Source of the DNA: Chimonanthus salicifolius | Lineage: Eukaryota > Streptophyta > Magnoliopsida > Laurales > Calycanthaceae | DNA: 64,000 nt | Assembly (NCBI GenBank): GCA_013350335.1 | Contig: CM023541.1 | Coordinates: 63,491,413-63,555,412, forward strand | Direction of reading: 5' to 3' | Shown here: piece by piece, positions 34,707 to 46,400 of the stretch | Layout of the letters: each line of letters opens with the position of its first letter | Position numbering within the stretch: position 1 is the first letter of the stretch | Translations under genes and position numbers: made by a program | The notes under the pieces: generated by a model | Database searches by the model: none | Told to the model about the DNA's origin: nothing | What the model saw: only the letters and a program-made list of their open reading frames with translations

Positions 34707-36538
34707 GACGCATATGCGTAAATTGAATCAACTCCAAGACATCTCACTTGACTTTTGAGTGCATTAGAATAAAGTACTTTTTTCTATGTCCAGCTTTGAA
34801 TGTTCAATTTCAATTTATCTTAAATTGATCTCATAATTCAATTAAAAAATTATCTTGTTTTATCATTTTATTTTACATATTTGGAATTATTGTTTTTTAA
34901 TTTAGTTAATCTATTTTTCATTAAAAAAACATCAGTATAAAAAATACTTTTTCAAATACATACGTATCTGAAATACTAGATAAAGTTATGATTTTTTTAT
35001 AACTAGGTGTCAAAGAATTATTATAGTAAACTGTAATTTTTGTAATTAAAACTTTTATAAATTAGAGGGATAAATGACTCTTGTTGTATACAGTTATACA
35101 CAATGAAGTTTAATTTAATGAAAGCTCAATCTAATGAAATTCAACAAAACATGGATTCAACCAGTCAAGTTTGAATTAAGTTCAATTCAAAAGATATGTC
35201 TGCTAAAATTAAGTTCAATTTATCAGTTTATTTAAATACATAATTGAATATCAATTATAAATTTTGATTAAAATTCAAACTTTTAAGTAAATTTTTTAAC
35301 TTAGATTCCTATTAAAATATAAATATCACCAATGTTGATAGAAAAATTATATCAATTGAAATTTATCAGATTTCAAATAAAATTTAAACAAATTTTAGTC
35401 AATTTTTAAAATTTGGAAAACTAAATTTTTTTGGTTATTTGACGAAAATATCCACTAATTTTCTAGTTCTTTCCATAAGAGTAGCGATTCTCCCATATGC
35501 ATTTCGTGTAACAAAATACAGATTTTAGAGTATTATCTAATTTACCCTTCTATTATAATACAAAAATATTTTAAAAAAATTTAAGTGATCCAGTCAGTGA
35601 TCCGATTTTAGTGATCTGATTTGTTCTTCTGTATGAAAAAAATAGTCTCACTTAAATAAATTTTAGTAATCTGATTTCAATAATTCGATGTATAAACTAA
35701 TTTATATTGCAGAAGAGGGTAAAGTGAAAATTCTACTCGTTCGTATGTCTGGGTACACAAAATTCATGTGAAGATAGCTGCCCTTTCTATAATTGAAAAA
35801 CTGATTCGAACAAATTCTGTGACTGGATTTTGGATTCAACAAATCAAAAACACGATAACCCTGAAAGTAAACTAATTCGAGGACTAACAGCCGTTGGGCC
35901 CAAACAAAGTGATTATAGTGTCGACCGAGGGGCCCACATTGTAATGAGATAGGTCCGTGAATTAATAGATTACGGGCTTTAATTGGTGAAGTGGTTGGGA
36001 CCCACCTAAGTTCATGAACTAAGTTGGGTGGCGCCTTGTGCTAAAGCTTCGAGAGGACGCGTCCGATCCCAGAAACGTCCCGACCACGAAAACAAAGCAG
36101 ACATGTCACGTGTTTCCGTTGCTTAGTTTGTTGAACTTCCTCAACTGAATGAAAATACTCCAATCAAATTTCCATGCTAATATGGGAATTTTTTTCATCA
36201 GAGTGACTTTTCCATCTGCAGCTCTGACTCTCTGAGTAGGGTTAATTAGGTCGTAAAAACACCTTTTTTTATCCTTAAACTCGGTTTTTTAAAAATTAAA
36301 TCTACATTTAATTCAAAATCATTGATTTAATTTAATTATTTGATATGTGAATGTTTAGGAATCATAATTTTTGGAATTTGGTAGATTTTATTTTTATTGA
36401 AATAATCATTCTAAAATATGCTTGAGATGCATATGTTCATGTGCATTGGACCCATTTATGTAACTTATTATGATGGTGTTCAAGAGAAAGTGAGTAATCA
36501 ATAAAATTATCTATAGGCTTAAGACTAGAAGTATAGAC

Positions 36539-37045
36539 AGGGGTACAAATTTCGGCCGATACATATCGTATCAGCCGATATATATCGGTTTTGAATTTGT
36601 AAATATCAACCGATATTCACAATATCGGCCGTATCATATCGGCTTATATCGACCGAAAAAATAGAGGAAAGAGAAAAATATTGGCCGATATATCGACTTT
36701 TCAGTGTCGATCTATACTGGCCGATATGTATTGTATCGGTCGTACGAATTACTTCTCGGCCGATATATCGGTGATATATATCGGTCCGATATGATTAATA
36801 TTGGTCTTTTTTTTTAAAAAAAAATCAAAATGGTGGTGGGTCTGGGTTGAATTATCGGCCGATATCGGACCAATATCGGCCCAGATATCAACCGATATTT
36901 ACGTTTTTAATTTTTTTTTTGAAAAAACCAGTTTTTGTTTTTTTTGTTTTTAATTCAGAAAAAATAAAATAATAATAAAATACTGATATTTACCAAAAAA
37001 AATAGGAGAGAGAAATTTACCGGTCAAAACTTTCACCCCTGTTTA
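36539..37045. repeat. ATCGGCCGATAT-family element, longest copy
   Basis: About 500 bp bounded by ACAGGGGT on the left and ACCCCTGT on the right. The left half and centre are dense with TATCGGCCGATAT-like palindromes, and the right end is T/A-rich. No coding capacity is seen. Flanks show only a partial match (GTATAGAC and GTTTAAGAC), so a target-site duplication is not established. Confidence 0.7.
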
Positions 37046-39969
37046 AGACTGTATAAATTTGATTCGAACGTTATTGCATATAAGTAGATTTTATACGTAT
37101 ATTTGAGTGATGGAACATACTCTAACTTAAGTTTTCTATGTAACAAACTAACAATAGATGAATTTGGGCTTTTATATAAAAACCATGAAGAGTCATTGGA
37201 ATTTCTAGGGTCTATTTAGCCACTTTATAGATTTTATATGTAGATATATAATAAGTATATATTTTAGTGTAACTTATGTTTAGCTTCATGTAAAATGTAA
37301 TCCACTCCTTCTCTAAAAACAAAATCACCTTCTTTAATTTAAAATTAGGCCTTAATGTGAGCTTAAACTCTGTTTAATTGAAATATAGAATTAGACTTTA
37401 AGTGGACTTTCAATGCATATTATGTGAATATATTATTAATCTACAAATGAGCTCGAATAGGTAGAGTTAAGCTTTCCATCGATCCAATCGGATATATTTG
37501 CATTTTAGTCTAAAAAATCATTAAATTGCAAGTGGACTTGGGCTTTTGTCTAAAAAGGCCTGACTAGCTGTAAACAAACTTGGGTTTTGAGACTATAAAT
37601 GGAATTGGGCTTGACGATAAGGAAGCCCAGTTCAAATCCGCCCGTAAACATTTCTAGTAGGATGCTCGTAGACTTTAACTCTAATCGAGTCTGATCAAGA
37701 CCTATATATTAATGTAATATTTGTCATTATTACATTAATATATAGATATTAAATTACAGATAAACTCCAATAATAAAAGCTCAAGTTTTTTTATCTATCA
37801 CGATATCATAAGAAACAGATTTAGATTTTAGTTTTGTAGTTTCTAGTCTATACAAAATCAATAAATTAAGATTAGATTTAAGCTTTGATAATAGAAACAA
37901 ACTTAAATTTAAATAGAGAAAGCCTGACTCAAATACAACCCATGAACGGCCCCGGACAATTTGCCATTCTTGAGATGTATTTGATGGTTTTAGCAATGCC
38001 AAGATTCTCTATGTCGAGTTTTTGTTGTTGGGGAAGAGACAAAGGCACCTTTAATTGGGCCAATTATATATGGTCCACTGCTTGGGGGCGGGACCCATGA
38101 AGTCAGAAACTGAACTGCGGTGGCCGCATGTTTTAATTTTGGCCTCCACGTAACACCGGTTCATGTGAAAGTCAGAAAGTGTTGTTCACAAGACTGCAAC
38201 TGTACAAAGAATTAAGGAAAGAGATTAAGAAATTGTAAGTACTGCTATTCAATTCAAAAGATTAATTTTAATAAGTGAAGTGATTTAAGTCTAGTATAAG
38301 TCTTTCAATCTCCTTTACAATAGATGTGGAATTCATTTGGCTGTTCAATAATTTTTTATTTTTCAATGGATCGTCCACTATTCCATCTAATTAAAGGATT
38401 CTTTTAGTCTACATGTGATAGCTTAAGACATGACTCTAATAGCACTTGTTGAAAGTGAATATCTAATCCATAAGACTCTTATGATAAGACTAGTTTGATA
38501 AATGGCGTAGCTCAAGACCAATTAAATCCTTCACAACGTATGTGGAAATATTCGCTGTCCAACAGAAATAGTTCCAACAATATTTCAATTTACTGGCGTG
38601 AAACCGTCATATTAATGAGTTGAAAACTGAGTTTGGAGTGGTCTAACTATTTTTATCTGTGATTCGTTCTAATCAGAGTTTCGAATTTCTAACGAGACGG
38701 TTAGAACTCAGTCTTGAGAACATTTTAGCAGTTGTTCTGTGGTGATAAAGTTGATTTCGCCGTTATTTATTGCAAGGAGAGATCTAAGAGTATAGGTTTT
38801 GTTTGATAATGAAAAAGGGTTTTATTAATAATGAAAATAATACTTTAGAAAAGAAAGAAAATGCATTAGTGGAATAAATGGTTTTGAAAAAAGTAAAAAT
38901 GAGGATAATTTTGATTTTTGCATACCTCTTTTAAGTTTTTTTAATAAAATGGTATATTTTTATTATCTGTTATTTGGATGAGAGAAAAATAAGAAAAGCT
39001 GCTTCTTTTTTTTCTTCCTTGGTGTATTGGTAAAAAGAAAAAGTGAAAGCCACTTTTTTAAAGTCTAAATTTACTTTGAAAATAGAGGAGAAATTTAAAT
39101 TTAGATATTCTCATGTTGTGGGGCAGCAATTGACATGTGGACTCATTGAAAGGTAATTAGTCATTTCAATCATATAGAAAGTCAATTGAAAATTTTCAGT
39201 CACCAATTTACATGCACCAACCACATGGCATTAGGTAATTACTAACCTCTTAAATTTTCTTTCAAACGTAGAGACTCTTCTTTCATCCTTTAATTTTTTT
39301 TTTCTTTATATATTTTTCTTTAAAATTCTCCTACTAAAAGGAATTTAGTAGAAAATTCTCCTACTAAAAGAATTTTTTTTTAGGATGTCCATTTAGATAT
39401 TCTACTTTTCTTCTAAGAGACACCTCATTTCAAAATCTTTTGTAGAAATTATTATTTTATCTCTCATTTTTTAAAAAAGATAATTCTGTTATACAAAAGT
39501 GAGGGACAAAATGGTACTTTCGTATACAATTTTGAAATGAATATCTCTTAAAAGAGAAGTGAAGTGTCTAGATGACTTGTTTTTTTTTTTTATTCTCATT
39601 AAATACATTCCTTTGAGTGTCAATTTTCAAACAATTATTATATGTAGAAGATGTGGTGATAATATTATCAAACTCAAAAAGATTAAGAACAAAAATTTCT
39701 CTATCTGATACTCTCACGAATACATGCATTGTTTCAACATACTACAACAAGACTGGTGAGCAAAGATATATTTTAAATTATTCAGATTAATTGTATAATA
39801 ATTCAATTTAAAAATATAATATTGACATCCAATAAAGATTTTATTATCTATTTTATGATTTTAAATTGAATAATTAAAATTAAGAACGAATATAATCTTT
39901 AGTATATAATTAATTGACAAAAAATCATTGTGTCTAATTATATATGAGGTGAACAATTATCATGTTGTC

Positions 39970-39972
<3 letters not shown>

Positions 39973-40036
<64 letters not shown>
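39973..40036. repeat. (TA)32 microsatellite
   Basis: A perfect 64-nt run in the upstream flank of the gene that starts at 40442. Confidence 0.95.
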
Positions 40037-40041
<5 letters not shown>

Positions 40042-40441
40042 TGTCTTAAGATATCAGCTGGGATACTTAATGCCTGTCCTACAATATCTTTATTGAATCC
40101 TTTCTAAAGTGTTATTCGAAGTAGATTTCAAAAATTGACTTTAAATAATTTTTTTATTTTTACCGGCCCACTATAAATTAACTTTTAAAATTATCATAAT
40201 AAATATAATAAGAAGAGTGGAATATAAAAAAAAATTCTCATAGACAGTGATATGTTTTAATAAAAGAATCGGTGCCCAAATCAGCCGATAACAACAATTA
40301 ATAGGCGCAGACAGCCTCCATGTAAGCTGTCGCGGTTTGAAGAGAGGAGAGCGTTAAGGAGGCTGTTTCCATTCTCTATTTTTGTTTACTTTTTCTGCAA
40401 GAAACAGGTGAAAGATCAGATCATTAGAGAAAGAGAGAGAC

Positions 40442-43400
40442 ATGGTGCTTTGGGAGATAACGGTGGTAACTGCTTATTTTCTGGGACTGAAGCGCACCTA
40501 CAAGCTCGCTCTCAGACTCCAACGTCGGATCGTCGGCCCCAAACACCCCAAGATCCGTTCTTTCCTTCAGAGGTACTCAACCCTTCGCACACATCTCTTC
40601 CTTTTTTTTTTGTTCTGTTTTGCGTATTCTGTGTTTGGGTTTTGCCTCTTACAGCAATTCGACTCTTTGTTGTTTTGTGCATATAAGGTGTTTGTGTTTT
40701 TGCTTCACACCGTTATGATTTGTTTATTTTTTAATAATGATAATAATAATGGAGAATTTTTGATGTACACCAAAAGCGCCACAATAATCCATATTTTTTC
40801 AACTTTTTCTGGATAGAGAGCTTTAAAATTCAATTAGCAAAAGGTATACATTGATGCAATATTTTTGAAAGTATGAAATAAATTATCGCGATTGGGAAAA
40901 TGTTAAATACACCCTTGAATGATAACTCTCGTTACCACGCCGATGTGTCAACTCTTTTGATTGTTAACTTTTGCTATAGAAAACGAGTTAATTGTGATTT
41001 GCCAAAAGGGTACGATCTCATGAACCTATAGCATCTCTCCATTATTATTCTTATCATTGCCAAGTCATGAACATCAACAACATTTGTCTTGTCTGCGGTT
41101 GCCTTTTTAGTACTACTTTTCTTCACTCATCTATGTCAATAAAATATTTTCTTATTACTCCATAAAATCAATCATGTCCTCTATTACACAATCACACATT
41201 TGACATTCTTCCAAGTGGAAGAAAAGAAAAAGAATCATCATCATCACAACCACAACCATTTTTCTCATCAACCAAATTCACCTTACTTCAGAAACTATCA
41301 TTTCCTGCCTTAATGTCAATCTATATCTTAATGGCCTCCTCCTCCTTACTAGAAGGAAGAAAAAGGATTAGTGAGTGTGTTTATTCAGTTGATAGATGGA
41401 TCAGAAAAAATAGTTTCAGGCAGTTGTTAGTTTTGGAGAGGAGAACGGGTCTGATCTGGATCATCTGATATAGCCCTTTTATCCATTTAAATTGCGATTT
41501 GGAGGGCCATTTGTTTACTAGTGAGGATTGATATGTAATGTGTACAATTTGATGGAAATGAATTAAAAGAATGAGCTTGATTTATTTCTGTTGTTGTGGT
41601 GCCAATGGATTTGAACATTTTTTATTTTTTATGGAAACTGAATGCTTGGTTAGAGATGCTTATTTTCTATGAGAAACTTTCTTGTTTCCTTCTCATGCAT
41701 CGAGGTGGATTTTTCAATACTTCAATAAAGATTTGTGCAAGTCACTGCTGTTTAAATTTTCTCCAAAATGCTGATGAGATGGCCTACTGGCCGTGGCCTT
41801 TTGACGAAGATAGGACCATTTTTTAATAATGAGGACCAATTCATTCTTTGTCTGGTTCTCATTCCAAGGATAATCCAAATGAGGCTCAAAACCCCCCCTT
41901 TTTTTTTGAATTTACGCGTGGGAAACCGCAGGATACCAAGCGTAAAACCCCCACGGGTGAGCTCACTACCCTTAGGGCACACTAAGGTTAGGCCATGGGG
42001 GCTCAAACCTGCAACATCCCGCTTCCTGAGGCGGGAGGCAACCAGTTGAGCTACACACCATCAAACTCATTGTAAGCATAATGTAAGCAGGCTCAGGTCC
42101 ATTTGGTAGCAATTGAGTCTACCCACCTGGCAAATCCATTTTTGCTGAATTCATTCTCGGCGATGCTCTCCATAGGAAAAAAATTGATTTGAGGGATAAA
42201 TGGGTTTGGGAAGGAATTAATTTTTGCAGGTGTTCAATCCAACTTTCCAAATAGTTTTCCTGAAGGCAGCCACATCAGTTCTGATGCCATACTATTCTTA
42301 ACCAAGCAAGTGCAGGATAGGACCTTGGTCTTAGACTCATGTAGTCATTTGTGAGTTATATGGGCCTACATGCCTTAGGTTGGTTTTTAAAGGTAGTGGG
42401 ACCCACTTGCTAATGTATGCATGTTTCATACTCTGTTAGTCTGTTCTACTCAGGGTGGTATCCCGTGGAACCCAATCTTCAAGATGAGCCAGGTTCTACT
42501 GATGTAGTGGAAGTTAGGTTCTGAATTTGACTTGTTATCTGTGCTCAAATGTGAATTTCATCTTGTTATTTTTACTCTATGTTTTTCACTTCATCGTGGA
42601 TCGGTAGATGGTCATGAACTTAATTTATATACCAACCAAAATATTGGATTGAGGGCAATACTATTTGGGGGTCCTCAAGTTCATAGGTAACAAGTGGCCT
42701 TTTCTGCTAAACTAGATGCTCTGAAGATTCTCTTGTCCATATTTGATGCTGTATCTACCACCAGCTTGAAACAAATGGAGTTTTATTCATTGATTGGTTG
42801 CATTTTTTCAATACCCTGACATTTCTGGGTTAAGTGTTCGATGTCGCAGCTTGGTGTCTGATTTCCTTTTATCAGCCCATTTTCTAAAGTTTCAGTTCTC
42901 TAAATGTTGGAACATGCTTTTAGAAGCATTGCCAAAGTTTAGCTGGCTACTTAGTGTATTGGTTTATTGGCATCTTAAGAAATATTGTAGCTCTAATTTT
43001 TTTTTTTTTGAAGGATTGCAATTTTATCAATTGGAGGTAAGAACCTCAAAAAATACAGCCAAAGAAAACAAATACAAGGGTTCAACTGCAGCTGTAGATA
43101 TTGCTTAACAGTTAATAAGATTTTATAGTATGGGCTTTTCTTGGTAGAGTTTTGTTCTTTTTTGTTGGACGTAATCCTAGAATCATTTCTCTTGTATCAG
43201 ATGGTACCATCTTCAGTTTATAGGGAGGATACAATGTCAGCAAAAACTGAGGCCAAAGCATGCAATTGTGGTGCATGTAGCATGGTTGGTAATGAGAGGA
43301 GAAATGAGTTTCTTTTCTTCTTCTTGGTTGATAGTGAGGGCTTGAGTGAGGGTGAAGTTGGTAATTCTCACAACTAAAAGGGGATAAACACTTGATCATT

Positions 43401-43459
43401 GTCGTCCATGTATTTTGAATTATTTTATACGAAAGAAGGGAGGGCCTTTAAAGGCCATG

Positions 43460-43491
<32 letters not shown>

Positions 43492-46400
43492 ACCTAAATA
43501 TATTTTCCCTTTCAAAATGGCATGACTCTGGCTGTTAAAAATGAGAGGTAATCTCTATAAATCTTATTCTCATTATGTTTGGGGAAAGCTTTGAGAAGGA
43601 ATTGGTGCCTGAGAGGAACATGCCTATAAATAGTTATAGTCTATATATAGAATTGTTATAGAACTATGCTTGAGTTACCATGTGCGATATGTTATCGAGG
43701 ATATTATCTTCATAAATACTAACACTTTGATGTTGTTCATATGAGTTGTTGCTTGTGTTTGCTTGGTAGCTTTTAATTTTGTGTTTTGTTGGGGGCGGGG
43801 GTGGGTGGGTCAGGGTGTATTTGTTGTCATTACTTTTTTTCCCCCATTTTTGGTTGACTTGTTCCTTGCATGTTTCTTTTCTCCTTCACAATAAAATCCT
43901 AGTAATCATCTCAAGAAGAAAATAAAAAAGGAAGCAAAAGAAGATTGGCTTTTGTAGTTTTTTTTGTCAAGTATTTTGGCCACATGTCCTCATTGAGATC
44001 TTTAAAAATCAGATCATCATTATCGCCATTATCATCATAGCCATAATCCCATCCATCTGGGTTCGGCTTTTCGATTTCTACTTCTCCAATTGTCCCTTTT
44101 ATAAGCCATATGATCTATTACTCCACAATCTATCATGTTTTTCTTTATCCTTTCTCTCCGGTTGCGTTTGAATGAGGGGTAAATTTTGCAGGGGTGGGTA
44201 ACCAATTACGAATACCCTTTGCTTCAAAAGGGTTTTCAAAAGTGAGAGTGGAGGGGTAAACAAGGGTAAAATTGAGATTTTTTACCTTTATCCTTTAGTT
44301 ACCAAACAAGGGTAATGAGGGATAATACCTCATTTCTCTTAAACAAACCAACCACAACACCCCCCCCCCCCCCCCCCCCCCCCCAACCCACTTCTCCTCT
44401 CCCTCTCTTCATCCAAACGCAATATCCATGTTTTTGTTGGTCTACCGCTTCTCCTTGTACCTACAACTTGTAAACTCTCAACTCTACGTGCTGGCGCTAT
44501 CTATGGTCTTTCTATTGATATGTCCAAATCACATCATACAAGTTTTTTTTTTTTAAAATTTGTCATCTACTGGGGAAATTTTTAAACTATCCCTAGTGTG
44601 TTCATTTTTAAATCTATCATTCAGTGTTAATCCGCTCATCCAACGTAATATACTCATCTGTATCGTCCTAATTTTGTTTTATTTTGTCTTTTATTCATTG
44701 CTCAATACTCTACTCCGTGAAGCATAACTATTTATAAACTATCCCTTTAAGCGTTATGGGCTCATCACACAATACTCCACTAGCTTGTCAACATTTTGCC
44801 CACTCTACTCTCAACCTATTGATTATATCCAAGTCCACTCCTCCAAGGGATTCTAGCATAGAAACCAGATATATAGGATGATCATAGTGCACTATTAAGT
44901 CGTCTTCAATTTTAATTTGATCACCCTCTCTATCTTTTGTTTCACTAAATTTGCATTCCATATATTCCATTTTAGTTCTTCTAATTTTCAGGCCAGTTGT
45001 CTCAAAAGTTCTTCTCTAAGATTCAAACTTATTATTAAGTTGTTGTTTCATCTCATTAATTAATTCTATATCATCTGCAAAAACCATACATCGTGGTACT
45101 TCGTCTAGGTTTCTTGATGTTAATTGATTCATGACGAGTGCAAATATGTATGAGCTTAATGTAGTTCTTTGGTGGAGTCTCACTCCTACTGAGAACTCTG
45201 TCATTTCTCCGCAAACAGTTCTAAGATGCCATTATGCAAATGATTTATGAAAATTGATAATTTAATGGTTATACTTAGATGGGAAAAATAGAATTGTTTT
45301 ATAATGGGGTTAGGAACCATATTTGTGAGATACCCTCAGGCCTTGCCATTCGTACGCATGGAGTTTGCGATTTAAAACTAAGGTTTATAACTTGCTTTTA
45401 GACTTTTTTCTTCTTTTCTGTTTGTCACAGAAATTTATCCCTTAATCTTTTATGACCCATGACCTATTTGGAAGTTTTCCAAGATTTTGTTGGAATTGAT
45501 GGGTATAATCTTTGGAAGATTATGTCTTGCTGTTAATTTCTGCTTATTGAGGAATATTGTGCTTGACCGGCATACATTTTATCTTACTGTAAATGTGATT
45601 GAATACATTGAACCGTGAATGAAATCAAAGATGTGTTGTTTTGGATTTCTTTGAGTTAGATATTAGAAAAACTTCTGATCATATTAGTCCTATTCTGCAC
45701 GTTAGTGGTAATCTTACCTTTCCTTTACTTGGTCTTCCTCTAGAGGATAATCCATAATCTCCATCTATGCTAAAGTGGAAAAATTCAGAATAGTAAAAAA
45801 AAAAGCCTCTAGAAAGAAAATGTATCTTGATTTTGATGGTTTATGTTTATCATATCACCCTTGCTAAATGCCTAGTGCTAGTTGTTGGTTGCAAATTCAT
45901 GTTTTCTGTTGCTTTTCAAAATCCTGGATGAAATTAGAGAAAATTTCAATATTATATCCATGAGGGAAAGGGGAATGGAAGGAAAATCCATTTGATGAAA
46001 TGGGGAAAGTTTGCCCTTAAAAAAAGGGCTTTATTTTAGAAGCTATCAGAGAGAGATCTTTCTCTCCTCACCAAATGGTTTGGAGATGTGTTGAGGTAAA
46101 GGACAAGCTTCAAAGAAAGTTGTCCCAAAAAACAGCAGGTAGACAGTTATTTGATATAATAATGTGGAACAGAAGAACTTGGAAAGTCAACCTGATGGGA
46201 TTAGGGATTTTGATGATGATGATGATCTAGTGGTTGCATGGTCTTTAGGCTATTTTAGAGGATCATACTACAAAAGTTTTCTTTTTCTATTTGTGGGGAA
46301 TTTGGAATAAGAGAAGAGAATAAGTCCCCTCCAGTCATTTGGGGTAAAGTGAAAAGCTTCCATGGTTTTTACCACTCTTGCCTTCCTAGCTGTAGTGAAG

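Larger units (their letters stand above)
34250..40441. other. Intergenic region with dispersed repeats
   Basis: The first 150 bases upstream of 34249 would be the leader and promoter of the small membrane protein gene. The remainder is AT-rich with a SINE remnant (34570-34706), an ATCGGCCGAT-family element (36539-37045) and a TA microsatellite (39973-40036). A short direct repeat of TTCTCCTACTAAAAG lies at about 39325-39372. No gene is supported. The last 150 bases are the leader of the next gene. Confidence 0.5.
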
